Positions 22,580 through 36,870 are shown, counted from the stretch's first letter. The stretch: DNA of 64,000 bases from Legionella rubrilucens (GCF_001468125.1 NZ_LNYT01000020.1:271102-335101), one strand, 5' to 3'. Program-made: numbers and translations. The notes: generated by a model from the letters alone, not told the origin.

Positions 22580-23982
22580 TTGATTCGTCCTTCCTTTCGA
22601 GCTGCCGCCAGTTTAACAGCCAGGGAGCAAGAGAAGAGCCTCGTTCTAAGTGAGTCGGCTCGGCTCACCAGAATGAATGGAACACGAGCACCCAAAACAA
22701 TTCCGGCAGCATCCGCATGGCCTAAAAAAGTCAATTGCTTGGCCAAAATATTCCCGGACTCGATTTCAGGAACCAAAAGAATATCCGGATCGCCTGCCAC
22801 AGAAGAAATAATCCCTTTTTCTTTGGCTGCCTCCTTGTTAATCGCATTATCAAAAGCCAAGGGACCGTCAAGAATGCCATCATTTATCTGTCCTCGGTCA
22901 GCCATTTTGCATAAAATAGAGGCATCGACAGTGGCTTGCATCTTAGGGTTGACGGTTTCGATGGCGGCAAGGATGGCTACTTTGGGCTTCTTGTCCTCGC
23001 CAAACAATACTCGCCAAAGATTAATGGCATTTTGGCAAATGTCCGCTTTGTCGGTGGCAGTAGGGGCAATATTAATCGCAGCATCTGTAATGATGAGTGG
23101 TTTGTGGTACGAAGGGATATCCATGACGTAGGCGTGACTCACACGATGTTGCGTGCGTAAGCCCGAGGCGGTGGGTACAATAGCCCCCATTAATTCATGA
23201 GTGCTTAATGAGCCTTTCATGATGGCATCAATCTCGCCGGAAGCTGCCAATTCGGCAGCCTTGCTTGCTGCGGCATCGCTGTGTTCTGTATCAATCGTTT
23301 CCCACTGTGATAAATCAATACTTGCTTCCAAAGCTGCAGTTTTCATCTTGACCAAAGGGCCAATTAAAATGGGAATAATGAGTCCTGCGTTTACCGCATC
23401 GTTCACCGCTTCCATGACACTCATACTAACCGGATGCACAATGGCCGTGCGAACAGCGCCCATACAGCGACACGCTTTGATTATCGCCTCGAAGCGATCG
23501 TGGTTATGTATTTCTATAGACGGTAAATGAGTTCGTGCAACCCGTACTTTTTTCGTTGGCGCAAGCACGGTTGCTAAGCCCTCGATGACCGTTTCTCCGT
23601 GCTGATTCACACCCTTGCAATTAAAAATCACACGGGGCTTATTGGCACCCTTATCCTTGACGATGATGGTGATGGTGAGCGTATCCCCTAAACGCACTGG
23701 CTTTTTAAATTGAATGTCCTGTTTAAGATAAATGGTGCCTGGACCAGGTATAATAGTACCAAGAAGTGTTGAAATCAGCGAGCCAGACCACATGCCATGA
23801 CCCACAATACCATGAAAAATATCGCTTTGGGCAAACACCGGATCCATATGAGCAGGATTCACATCACCCGACATGGCAGCAAATAAATTGATGTCGTCTT
23901 GAGTGAGTGTTTTACTTAGACTCGCCTGCCGGCCTACCGTAAGCTCATCAAAAGTCACATTCTCAAGAAACTCCTTGTCCAT
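22576..23982 (-). CDS. MaoC hydratase - phosphate acetyl/butyryltransferase fusion
   Basis: 468 residues in two parts. Residues ~10-145 form a MaoC-type hot-dog domain (MSGDVNPAHMDPVFA, GIVGHGMWSGSL), an (R)-enoyl-CoA hydratase. Residues ~155-465 match phosphotransacetylase/phosphotransbutyrylase (LIIPILIGPLVKM, KGSLSTHELMGAIV). The fusion could link 3-hydroxyacyl-CoA supply to acyl-phosphate formation. It lies between phaC and ackA with 12 bases upstream and a 4-base overlap downstream, so all are one operon. Confidence 0.9.
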   Translation of the reverse strand: MDKEFLENVTFDELTVGRQASLSKTLTQDDINLFAAMSGDVNPAHMDPVFAQSDIFHGIVGHGMWSGSLISTLLGTIIPGPGTIYLKQDIQFKKPVRLGDTLTITIIVKDKGANKPRVIFNCKGVNQHGETVIEGLATVLAPTKKVRVARTHLPSIEIHNHDRFEAIIKACRCMGAVRTAIVHPVSMSVMEAVNDAVNAGLIIPILIGPLVKMKTAALEASIDLSQWETIDTEHSDAAASKAAELAASGEIDAIMKGSLSTHELMGAIVPTASGLRTQHRVSHAYVMDIPSYHKPLIITDAAINIAPTATDKADICQNAINLWRVLFGEDKKPKVAILAAIETVNPKMQATVDASILCKMADRGQINDGILDGPLAFDNAINKEAAKEKGIISSVAGDPDILLVPEIESGNILAKQLTFLGHADAAGIVLGARVPFILVSRADSLRTRLFSCSLAVKLAAARKEGRIK

Positions 23983-23994
23983 TTTTCTTCCCTT

Positions 23995-25785
23995 TTATTT
24001 CTGCAGTACATAAGTACCTGGTGCAGCGGGTAGTGAGGCATTTATGACCAACGCAGGAACGCGTTTTTTGGTGGACTGTTGCACTAACCAATCATGCCAT
24101 TCTTGCCACCAGGAGTCTTCTTGTTTTTCTGCAATCGCGAGCCAACTCTCAGGATTGAGATAAGCATCACCTTTCTTGCTCTCATGAACCCGATAAGAAC
24201 GCCCCGGATGACCCGGTTCACTCACAATCCCTGCATTATGTCCGCCACCGGTGAGGACGAAGGTAATGTCACCCTCCGTCATCAGGTGGATTTTATAAAC
24301 AGACTGCCAAGGCGCCACATGGTCTTTTTCAGTACTGACTGCAAAGACGGGCAACTGAATGTTTTCAGCAGCCACCGGCTTTCCTTCCACGGTATAACGG
24401 CCTTCTGCAAAATCATTGTTTAAAAACAGTTTTTCAAGGTATTCGCTGTGCATTTTATAAGGCATCCGCGTGGCATCCGCATTCCAAGCGGTTAAGTCAA
24501 TCATCCCACGCCGCATCCCGTGCATGTAGTCTTGAACCATTTTGGACCAAATTAAATCGTAGGCACGCAACATTTGAAAGGAACCGGCCATTTGTTTGGT
24601 ATCAAGATACCCTTGTTCTCCCATCATGTTTTTAAGGAAAGCCACTTGGCTTTCAGTAACAAAAAGCATTAATTCCCCGGCTTCAGTAAAATCCCCTTGG
24701 GCTGCAAGAAGGGTGAGGCTATTTAAGCGTTCATCCTTATCTCTACTCATCGCGGCCGCCGTAATCATGGCTAGTGTGCCACCTAAACAATAGCCCATCA
24801 GATTAATTTTTGTTTGAGGCAGAGTGGCTGATACCGCATCAATCGCAGCCATGGCGCCTTGGCGATAATAATCATCCATTCCTAAATCACGATCCTCTTT
24901 GTCGGGGTTACGCCAAGAAATGATGAATACGGTATGGCCTTGCCTTACGAGCCACTTCACCAAGGAATTATGAGGCGATAAATCCAAAATATAATATTTC
25001 ATAATCCAGGCAGGGAGAACCAGTATGGGCTCTTTATACACGGTTTTAGTCAGAGCTTCGTATTGAATCAATTCGATTAAATGATTTTGAAACACCACTC
25101 GTCCTGGGGTAATCGCCACGTCTTTGCCCGGGATAAAATGTTCAGAGCCTGTAGGTGGTGCGCCCGTTAGCTTTTCTAAGGAGTCTTCCATAGCGATTTG
25201 GCTGCCTTGAATGAGATTAAGTCCCCCAGTGCGAATGGCTTCATGAAACAAATCAGGGTTAGACCAAACACAATTGGAAGGGGACAGGGCATCAAGATAT
25301 TGGCGTGCCCAGAATGAAACGGTGCGTTCCACTTGGCTGGGTAGCCCAGGAACTTTGGTTGTGGCACGTCGCCACCAATCCTCTACCTGCAAAAATCCTT
25401 CCGCATATAAGCGCCAAGGCATAGGCTGCCAACTGTCTTTTTTGAAACGTACGTCTTTGCCACCAGCAGCACGATCGACACAAATGATATTATTAATGCA
25501 ATCATTAGCATGAAAGACAGGATAAAAGGCCAGTTCCCATAATACTTCTGGAGATTGTGCCAATTGCCAAAGCCATGTGGAATAGGACGAGCCTAGCGCT
25601 GCAGGACTTATCCCCGCAGTCCATTTAGCAAGGTTTGCTTGAAATAACTGACCGAAAAAAGCAAAGGCATTATCAGTAGCGTCTGCATCACTGGGTGCAC
25701 AACAAGAATCTAAACCTTCTGAAGATTCTTCCTGCTGAGTTAATAGGATTTTCTTGGGACAGCATTGCTTTTCTAGTCCATTCAT
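23995..25785 (-). CDS. phaC: polyhydroxyalkanoate synthase (class I-like)
   Basis: 596 residues. The catalytic nucleophile Cys333 is in the lipase-like box MGYCLGGT, with the likely Asp near 487 (STEKDHVAPW) and His near 516 (GGGHNAG). The N-terminal ~70 residues are Cys-rich (QCCPKK, SCCAPSD), which is unusual. It polymerises (R)-3-hydroxybutyryl-CoA into PHB granules. First gene of the operon phaC, maoC-pta, ackA, fabI. TATAAT followed by CCAAGGA lies just before the ATG. The copy on a conjugative element would add carbon storage or redox balance to the host. Confidence 0.93.
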   Translation of the reverse strand: MNGLEKQCCPKKILLTQQEESSEGLDSCCAPSDADATDNAFAFFGQLFQANLAKWTAGISPAALGSSYSTWLWQLAQSPEVLWELAFYPVFHANDCINNIICVDRAAGGKDVRFKKDSWQPMPWRLYAEGFLQVEDWWRRATTKVPGLPSQVERTVSFWARQYLDALSPSNCVWSNPDLFHEAIRTGGLNLIQGSQIAMEDSLEKLTGAPPTGSEHFIPGKDVAITPGRVVFQNHLIELIQYEALTKTVYKEPILVLPAWIMKYYILDLSPHNSLVKWLVRQGHTVFIISWRNPDKEDRDLGMDDYYRQGAMAAIDAVSATLPQTKINLMGYCLGGTLAMITAAAMSRDKDERLNSLTLLAAQGDFTEAGELMLFVTESQVAFLKNMMGEQGYLDTKQMAGSFQMLRAYDLIWSKMVQDYMHGMRRGMIDLTAWNADATRMPYKMHSEYLEKLFLNNDFAEGRYTVEGKPVAAENIQLPVFAVSTEKDHVAPWQSVYKIHLMTEGDITFVLTGGGHNAGIVSEPGHPGRSYRVHESKKGDAYLNPESWLAIAEKQEDSWWQEWHDWLVQQSTKKRVPALVINASLPAAPGTYVLQK

Positions 25786-26302
25786 GGCCTATATCCTTGG
25801 CATTATATAAGTAGATAATCAATCAGATACATACAATAATAGCAGAATATTTAACCTACCCATTCAGTTCAGGGGATATCTATTCTTGTATGGGGATGCT
25901 AAATAATGACACTTTGAGGAACTTTAGCTATTTCTTTCCTTGCTTGGTAGTAATGATCACTTTCTTGACTATGGACTATAGTCAATGGTTTATTAAGCCA
26001 TTTAAATACCTTAAAGCAATTTATTGCAATAGCGGATTAATTATTTTAAGCAGATTATTACCACCTATCAAAAACAAGAGGAAGAAGTAGCCGAAAATAT
26101 GATAGCAGGTGACAAGTGACTTTAGCTCGCAAATCAGGTATGCATCTTAGCCATCACTATGCAAAATGGTGAATTTATTTTACTCAATTGAAAGCGACAT
26201 TAATTTTATATTTTTACAATTAATACTTTTATTCGTAATCAAAGTAAGTAATAGTCTTATATGGGTATGTTAAAAGCACGCTAAATAAAAGGAATTATAG
26301 AT
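25786..26302. other. intergenic region between phaC and the DUF4156 gene
   Basis: About 517 AT-rich bases with no convincing gene; a 66-codon plus-strand frame at 25890 has no clear RBS or recognisable sequence. TTGACTAT/ATAGTCAA (25965-25985, 5-base loop) is an inverted repeat and could be an operator. The phaC promoter must lie in the left part. Confidence 0.4.
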
Positions 26303-26764
26303 ATGAAAATTGTTTATTTAATAATTAGCTTTATGATTCTTCTTTTGAATTCGGGCTGTGGAGGATTACGTCAAGTAAATGAAGATGCGAAAAATGTTAA
26401 CTTGTATTTTTCCTATCCTACAGGAAATTGCCGTTTCTTAGGGATTATTAAAAATCCAAATGTACATGAAGTTATGGATATCCGCTCCTCTTTAAAAGAT
26501 CTAGAAAAAGATGATAATAATTTTTTAAAAAATGAAGGCGCGAAGTTAGGAGCAAATGTTATCGTTCTTGTAACACATACACCAAGGGAATTTCATAAGA
26601 GATATGTAAGGGGATCAAAAAACTTAACAACTATTAATATCCATTCCGTAATAGCTAATGCATATTATTGTCCCTATGTGAAAATTGACCAATTACAACA
26701 AAGAAATTTAGAAATTAAGCAAACTCCATTATTTGAAAATGATGACCTGCAGATAAATTATTAA
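26303..26764 (+). CDS. DUF4156-type lipoprotein
   Basis: 153 residues. The lipobox is LLNSGC near residue 19. The mature part has the pattern of DUF4156/RcsF-like small lipoproteins: GNCRFLGIIK, then NFLKNEGAKLGANVIVLV, then ANAYYCP with paired Cys. RcsF-type proteins sit in the outer membrane and report envelope stress; that function is not shown here. The group II intron remnant begins just after its stop. Confidence 0.7.
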   Translation: MKIVYLIISFMILLLNSGCGGLRQVNEDAKNVNLYFSYPTGNCRFLGIIKNPNVHEVMDIRSSLKDLEKDDNNFLKNEGAKLGANVIVLVTHTPREFHKRYVRGSKNLTTINIHSVIANAYYCPYVKIDQLQQRNLEIKQTPLFENDDLQINY

Positions 26765-26784
26765 AAAATCCAGGGTCCTATCTG

Positions 26785-27362
26785 GTAACAGGACTACATT
26801 ACTGTAGCCCCGTCCCATAAGAACGGAGCATGCGACTTTAGCCGCACTCCGCTCAAGCCTTCGCAAGGCCAACTTTGGTTGACCCAACCATCCAGTCTAC
26901 TTCATTTGATGATAATAAGGAGGTTGATGCTTTATCCCTTGTTTCTAGCCGCTATAGTTTCAAGTAGCGCTGGCGCTTCTTAAAATATTCTGTATAGGCT
27001 GGAACATAGGGTGTTGCCTCTACCCTTATTTTGGTATGTCTTCTAATAGCAACAGAACTCATTAAAAATAAATCCATATAGGTGCTTTTGCTATCTTTAT
27101 TTGGGTTTCTCGCAGTAAATATCCAATCTCGTGCACCCTGAGAGCGAAAGTACTTCTTTTCCCTCCATGCTGTACTTTTTCTCGGGCGTCTACGATGAAC
27201 CAATCTCCACAAGGCTTGGTGTATTTGATGATCGATAAATCCAAACGTCTTTTTATCAGAATCGGTTTGGCCTTGTATTCCGGCAAGCCATTTATAAACC
27301 AGATATAACGGTCCATGTAACCAAACAATTCCATGCACAGGTATCTGATTTAACTGAGGCAA
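26785..27362 (-). mobile_element. group II intron remnant, 3' half
   Basis: The intron RNA domain V is intact at 26821-26854 on the minus strand (34 bases, GAGCGGAGTGCGGC, then TAAA, then GTCGCATGCTCCGTTC), with the bulged-stem shape of this domain. Domain VI follows, with ACAGTAATGT at its tip; the 3' end is about 26785. Upstream lies the end of the intron-encoded maturase. The 5' part of the intron and most of the reverse transcriptase are absent, so it cannot move by itself. Confidence 0.85.
26952..27362 (-). pseudogene. group II intron maturase, truncated C-terminal part
   Basis: About 120 residues that match the end of LtrA-like reverse transcriptase/maturases: LWRLVHRRRPRKS, KKYFRSQGARDWIFTA and RRHTKIRVEATPYVP are the maturase-domain and C-terminal consensus blocks. 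The catalytic reverse-transcriptase domain (about 300 residues) is gone. The domain V sequence lies about 100 bases after the stop, as usual for these introns. Confidence 0.8.
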
Positions 27363-27598
27363 CGAGTAATGTAAGGTTACCCTTCATCGGTAAAATAAAT
27401 TTTAAACATAAGGCCATCTGTTACAAGGCCATTTTAATCCTTTCCTTATCTCTAGAAAAACTGCTTCATTTTATTTTTCATTGAGATAAATGATTATAAT
27501 CCCGTTAAAAATAAAAACAGTAATAGCATCCGCCTCATACACATCCTTATTACGGTACCGTGCATCCATTTTTTAATTAAAAATCCCTGCCACACACT
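27363..27598. other. gap between intron remnant and small membrane protein gene
   Basis: Nothing supportable was seen in these 236 AT-rich bases: no frame with an RBS, no long inverted repeat. Confidence 0.4.
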
Positions 27599-27769
27599 CT
27601 AATGCAACGTAAAGGAAACACCATGCAAAAAAATCGCTCCTAAGATGAGGAAAATGAATAGGGCGATGACAAATCGCAAATGCCTCTTTTTTCTAAAGAG
27701 AAACATGAGGCCAATTAACAGAATAACAAATACACCCAAAACGCCTATAAACCATGCATTGAGTTCCAT
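27599..27769 (-). CDS. small two-helix membrane protein, 56 aa
   Basis: Begins MELNAWFIGVLGVFVILL and has two hydrophobic helices (about residues 6-25 and 33-50) separated by the basic turn RKKRHLR. No family is recognised. It lies between the intron remnant and a small lipoprotein on the same strand as the P-type ATPase operon, so it may be an accessory to metal export. The gene is supported by its membrane-like composition and its even position, not by similarity. Confidence 0.55.
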   Translation of the reverse strand: MELNAWFIGVLGVFVILLIGLMFLFRKKRHLRFVIALFIFLILGAIFLHGVSFTLH

Positions 27770-27802
27770 TATTCATCCCTGAGTAGATTATAAAATCCCT
27801 TG

Positions 27803-27967
27803 TTATCCATTTTGGTGTATATGGCCACCATCACCACCAAAACCACCCTCATAAGCTCCTTCAGGATGAGTCTCGGCAGGGGTTGTTTTATTACAAGACA
27901 TTAAACCGCATCCTAAAATGAGTAAGCCAATAAAAACAAAAATTGTTTTAAATCCGATAGGGTTCAT
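27803..27967 (-). CDS. small Gly/His-tailed lipoprotein, 54 aa
   Basis: Starts MNPIGFKTIFVFIGLLILGC with GGAGATGTAA before it. The hydrophobic part ends in two possible lipoboxes (LILGC, GLMSC). The mature tail is Gly-rich with three His (YEGGFGGDGGHIHQNG). Similar genes lie at 36871-37041 and 39575-39745 and a broken one at 51895-52048, all next to metal exporters. The tails could bind metal ions in the periplasm; this is inference. Confidence 0.65.
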   Translation of the reverse strand: MNPIGFKTIFVFIGLLILGCGLMSCNKTTPAETHPEGAYEGGFGGDGGHIHQNG

Positions 27968-28099
27968 TTACATCTCCATTTCCACAAATAAAAATCGTTG
28001 CATCGGTCATCATAACATACTGAATCCTATGATGTCCTGCTTAACGAAACCCTAAATGAATCTCTCCAGAGGCATGATAGGAAACAACCTCTTACCATT

Positions 28100-30235
28100 T
28101 TAACTGGTGTTTTTATTTTGAAAATTCAACAATCGCAAACCATTCGCAACAACAATGAGACTTGCTCCCATATCGGCAAAAACCGCCATCCAAAGTGTCG
28201 CCAACCCAGCCAAAGCCAAGATGAAAAAAACAACCTTGATAGCAATCGATAAACTGATATTTTGACGTAGCACCCGAGCTGTTTTATGACTTAAATCGAT
28301 AAAAAAAGACAGCATCGCTAAATTATCGTTCATCAGGGCCACATCCGCTGTTTCAAGTGCGGTATCAGTCCCTTTTCCCATCGCGAAACTAATCGTTGCC
28401 TTTGCAAGTGCAGGGGCATCATTAATGCCATCACCAACCATACCCACGGTGTGGTAATGAGCCAACAGGGCGTTCATGGCATTCAGCTTCTCTGTAGGCA
28501 AGATATTGGCATTGACTTCATCAATTCCCACCTCTTTGGCAATAGCGGCAGCGGTGACGGCATTATCTCCAGTTAACATGGCTGTTTTGATGCCACGTTG
28601 ATGCAAGGATTGGATGGCTAATTGGCTGGTTGAACGAAGGGTATCCGCTACTGCAAAAATAGCCAACACGGTTGTGTCATTACTTAAAATAACTGTGGTC
28701 TTTCCTTCTTGCTCTAACTGAGCAAGTTGTTTTTCGATACCGGAATTACACACCCCATTGTCTTCAGCCAGCTGATGATTCCCAACAAAATACTGCTCAT
28801 TATTGACGCTCCCCATGACGCCCCGACCAGGAATTGCTTCAAACCGACTCACCGTCAATAACGACCCCGTTGGTTGTTCTTCTCGCCAGTATTCGACCAA
28901 AGCGTGGGCAACAGGATGTTCGGAGTGACTGTCTAAACTGGCTGCCAAGAGCAGTAAATCACCTTTGGTTTGCGTGCTTTCATAGGCAATAAAATCCGTG
29001 ACCACCGGCTTTCCTTCAGTCAGTGTTCCCGTTTTATCCAGCGCAATGAGTTTTAACTGATAGCCGATTTCTAAATAACTTCCGCCCTTGATAAGAAGTC
29101 CGTGATGAGCTGCCGCTGCCAAGCCACTTACTACGGTCACAGGCGTTGAAATAACCAACGCACAAGGGCAAGCGATTACAAGCAAGGTGAGTGCCTTATA
29201 CAGCCAATCATAAAAAGGATACCCCAATGCAATTGGTGGAATCAGAGCAACGGCTACTGCAATGAGCACCATGATTGGCGTGTAATATTTGGCGAACTCA
29301 TCAACAAATCGCTGGGTTGGTGCCCGCTCTGCTTGTGCTTGTTCTATTGCTTTGCCAATTTTAGCCAACAGGGTATCGCCTGATTCTTTGGTCACCTTCA
29401 CTTCAAAGGAGCCTCGCTCATTGAGCGTACCGGCAAACACACTGTCTCCTGTTTGTTTGCTCACAGGCATCGACTCACCAGTAATGGGCGCTTGATTAAC
29501 GCTACTTTGGCCACTCACAATAACGCCGTCCAAGGCAATCCGCTCACCTGGCTTAACCAGGATAATTGCACCTGACTTGATGTTCTCGACCGCTAATTTT
29601 TGCCATTTTCCTTCCGTCGTTTTGACGGTTGCTTCATCCGGTGCAATCTGCATCAGGCTTCGAATGGCTAATCGTGCTTTATCCAATGAGTAGCGTTCAA
29701 TACGCTCAGCCAATGCAAATAACACGGTGACCATCGCCGCTTCCGGCCATTCGCCGATGAGTATGGCACCTGTTATTGCAATCATCATCAAGCTGTTGAT
29801 ATTCAAGGCTTTCGTGCGCAGAGCAAGCCAACCCTTTTTGAAGGTAGGCGGTCCACTTATGGCCATAGCCACTAATGCCAATGCCGCTACCCAAACTGAC
29901 TTCTCGGTCCCAAATAAATAGGAGAGCACTTCCGAGAAAAGAGCCAACAATCCAGCTACAGCAAGCCACCACCAAGAAAAATCATTGGCCTCTTTTGGGC
30001 TATCACTTTTAGTGCTGCTTTTGGTGCGAACACTCATGCCCAATGCTTCAATTTGTCTCTGGAGTGGCTCAATCGTATTTAAACGATGATGAATCGTCAC
30101 TTCTTCGGCAATGAAGTTAAAATCCATCTTTTCGATTTCCGGAATTGTTTGTAATTGTCGCCTAATTAATTGCTCTTCAGCAGGACAATCAAGCCCTGCA
30201 ACAAAAAAGGTCGTTAAGGTTAAAGGTGTTGTCAT
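28100..30235 (-). CDS. Zn/Cd/Pb-type P1B ATPase
   Basis: About 711 residues. An N-terminal heavy-metal-associated domain has GLDCPAEEQ in place of the usual CxxC motif, as in ZntA-like pumps with a modified site. Membrane part: CPCALVIS near residue 355, then DKTGTLTEG near 401, GDNAVT and GDGINDAPAL in the cytoplasmic domain. It exports divalent soft metals using ATP. The start is placed at ATG 30235 (MTTPLTLTTFF); an ATG at 30259 in the same frame would add 8 residues. Located just upstream of the small lipoprotein and membrane protein genes. Confidence 0.88.
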   Translation of the reverse strand: MTTPLTLTTFFVAGLDCPAEEQLIRRQLQTIPEIEKMDFNFIAEEVTIHHRLNTIEPLQRQIEALGMSVRTKSSTKSDSPKEANDFSWWWLAVAGLLALFSEVLSYLFGTEKSVWVAALALVAMAISGPPTFKKGWLALRTKALNINSLMMIAITGAILIGEWPEAAMVTVLFALAERIERYSLDKARLAIRSLMQIAPDEATVKTTEGKWQKLAVENIKSGAIILVKPGERIALDGVIVSGQSSVNQAPITGESMPVSKQTGDSVFAGTLNERGSFEVKVTKESGDTLLAKIGKAIEQAQAERAPTQRFVDEFAKYYTPIMVLIAVAVALIPPIALGYPFYDWLYKALTLLVIACPCALVISTPVTVVSGLAAAAHHGLLIKGGSYLEIGYQLKLIALDKTGTLTEGKPVVTDFIAYESTQTKGDLLLLAASLDSHSEHPVAHALVEYWREEQPTGSLLTVSRFEAIPGRGVMGSVNNEQYFVGNHQLAEDNGVCNSGIEKQLAQLEQEGKTTVILSNDTTVLAIFAVADTLRSTSQLAIQSLHQRGIKTAMLTGDNAVTAAAIAKEVGIDEVNANILPTEKLNAMNALLAHYHTVGMVGDGINDAPALAKATISFAMGKGTDTALETADVALMNDNLAMLSFFIDLSHKTARVLRQNISLSIAIKVVFFILALAGLATLWMAVFADMGASLIVVANGLRLLNFQNKNTS

Positions 30236-30306
30236 AATGATTTCCCACATTGACTGCAATGACGTATCTAAGCAGTGTTTATTTTCTTAGTGAGGTAATT
30301 TATTGA

Positions 30307-30702
30307 TTACATTGCACTCAATACTCTCTCGAGTCGTTCCTTCACTTCAAGAGCAATATGATTTATCTCCGAATTGCTGACTAATTCCAATACTGCTTTA
30401 GGATCCATAAATTCAACATATACGTTGCCAAGGTTATCTTGACGTACGACTACATTACAAGGTAGAAGCAAACCTATAGAGGGTTCCTTAGCTAAAGCAT
30501 GATGAGCAAATTGAGGATTGCATGCACCAAGAATTTGATAAGGAGGCATATCTTGATTTAACTTTTTTTTCAGCGTTGCTGATACATCTATAGTGGTCAG
30601 GACTCCAAATCCTTCTTTTTGAAGCCCTTCTGTAACTTTTTTTACTGTATCGTCAAAAGAATATAATACTTTTTTTCCAAATCCATATTTAATATGTTCC
30701 AT
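30307..30702 (-). CDS. DUF302 protein
   Basis: 131 residues of the DUF302 fold: YSFDDTVKKVTEGLQKEGFGVL at the start, LGACNPQFAHHAL in the middle and LLPCNVVV, which brings two Cys into play. The family is found beside metal and redox stress genes; the biochemical role is not known. It has no signal peptide. It lies between the P-ATPase and czcA on the same strand, spaced by about 50 and 96 bases. Confidence 0.85.
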   Translation of the reverse strand: MEHIKYGFGKKVLYSFDDTVKKVTEGLQKEGFGVLTTIDVSATLKKKLNQDMPPYQILGACNPQFAHHALAKEPSIGLLLPCNVVVRQDNLGNVYVEFMDPKAVLELVSNSEINHIALEVKERLERVLSAM

Positions 30703-30798
30703 TTTTTAATCCTCGATTTTTTATAAATTACTAAGATAATTCTAATTATTAACTCTAAAACACTCAGATATTACAAACTGTGTATCTCTCAGCATAAA

Positions 30799-35212
<4,414 letters not shown>

Positions 35213-35216
<4 letters not shown>

Positions 35217-36457
35217 TGACTCTCCTTAACAGGATTTAATCCTAAAAGCCCTACCAGCTGAATTAGTGCTTTATGATAATCCGCATGGGCTTGCTGGTAA
35301 TGACGCTCTTCTTCATACAAGGTATTGAGTGCTGTGAATAACTCAATATACGTGTAACGCCCCATTTGATAACCCTCTTGCGCGAGTGTTATTGATTTAC
35401 GTGCTAAAGGTAATAGTGAATCGGTGACTAAACTCGCTTCATAGTGACTTTGCTGGGCTTGTAAAAAGGCATTGTACACATTTTGACGCACATCAAGTCG
35501 CGTTCCTTGAAAGTCATGGGACGTTTGCGTGTATTGCGCCTCTGCAGTCAGGATTTTGCCTTGATTTCTATTGTAAACTGGCACTTCCGCAAAAGCGGAC
35601 ATCACGGCAGCATTACTGCCGTCATCAGAAAAATGACGGCCACCGAGTTGTATGTTTAAATCCGGCCAAACGGACTTTTTTACTGCCGTAATCGTCGCAC
35701 GCTTGGCTTGCAATTGCAGTTGCATTTGCAGGAGCTGCGGGCTTTGAGGTAAGTGTTTTAATAATTTGGGCCAATTAAGTGAAATGCCCGGCAAGCCCTT
35801 ATCCACCAAGGGTCTATCTATTCTTAGCCCGTCACCTAATGACCGAGCCAGTTTGGCTCGTTGGAACAACGCGTCACGTGCCGCTTTATTTTCCTGAATT
35901 CGAGCCTCACCCAACCGTATTTGGGCTAATCGCAAGTCCAATTCAGACCCAGCACCTGCCTTAACCCGTCGTTCAATGGCTGCCACAATGTCTAGATTCA
36001 GTCGAATTAGTTTTTTCGTCACGCGATGCCATTGCTCCGCATACAGCGCGTCCACGTAAGCTACCCCAACCGCCACATACAGGGTGGCCTTTTGCACTTT
36101 AATCTGGGCAAGAGATGCTAAGTAATCCGCATAAGTTGCTTTTTTTAGATACTGAAGGCGATGCCCCAAAGGAATGGGTTGAGTGGCGGAAAAAGTTGTT
36201 TCTGCTGCTTCATAACTACTATAACTACCTGAACCACCAAAATTTTCGGCAGTTAAAGTTAATTGCGGATTGGGATAAAGACCGCTTTGAATAAAAACCC
36301 CGCGCATCGCTTGGGCTCTATCGATTTCTGCTTGCAATTCAGGGTTATTTCGGTAAGCAATATCTAATGCTTGCTTAAACGTTAGTGGAGCAGCAGCCAT
36401 CACTTCATTACAAAGGAAGTGTATTAATAGAATAATGGCTAAACCGATGTAACGCAT
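35213..36457 (-). CDS. czcC: CzcC-like outer-membrane factor
   Basis: 414 residues with two OEP repeats of the TolC fold; TFKQALDIAYRNNPELQAE at the N-terminus is the usual first helix. A signal peptide (AIILLIHFLCNEVMAAA) directs it to the outer membrane. The start follows AAAAGGTGAGGG. First gene of the czcCBA operon; its stop overlaps the next start. Confidence 0.9.
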
Positions 36458-36635
36458 CCCTCACCTTTTAAAAAATACCATGCCCAGTATCACTTATTTA
36501 GTGTATCCTGATTTGCTTTAAGAGAATACCCTCTGTACCCTATAGAATGGCAAAAATTAGCTTAATAATTCACTGGAATCATTGAATTTCTTTTATGCAG
36601 TGAATAATTAACAGCTCTATCCAGGTGATGATTCG

Positions 36636-36796
36636 ATGCGGATTCTTTTTTTAGGTGATGTATTTCTCGTGTTGGCCAGTATAGTGGAGGCCAAACCATT
36701 GATTATTGGGGTAGACGACACGCCCCCTTTGCTATAAATGCCGATAAAGGCCATTTCTTTGGTTTTGATATAGAGCTTATGATCAAAGTAACATGA
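36636..36796 (+). pseudogene. frameshifted fragment of a periplasmic solute-binding protein
   Basis: ATG 36636 opens MRILFLGDVFLVLASIVEA, a signal peptide, then KPLIIGVDDT. After a +1 shift the sequence continues PPFAINADKGHFFGFDIELM, the start of an SBP_bac_3 (amino-acid-binding) domain. A stop then follows and the rest of the ~250-residue protein is missing. This is a dead fragment between czcC and a small lipoprotein gene. Confidence 0.7.
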
Positions 36797-36870
36797 TTTC
36801 AAAAAACCATTAGTGTATCCATGAAGAAAACACGTCTCTCTGGATTCAATAAATTTTGGTTAAATTCACT

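Noticed and set aside
25890-26090. Plus-strand frame of 66 codons between phaC and the DUF4156 gene
   Set aside because: No clear RBS; hydrophobic bias is explained by AT-rich sequence. It also contains an inverted repeat more typical of a regulatory site.
27062-27334. 90-codon frame within the intron remnant
   Set aside because: It is in a different frame from the recognisable maturase blocks (LWRLVHRRRPRKS and others), so it is a shadow.
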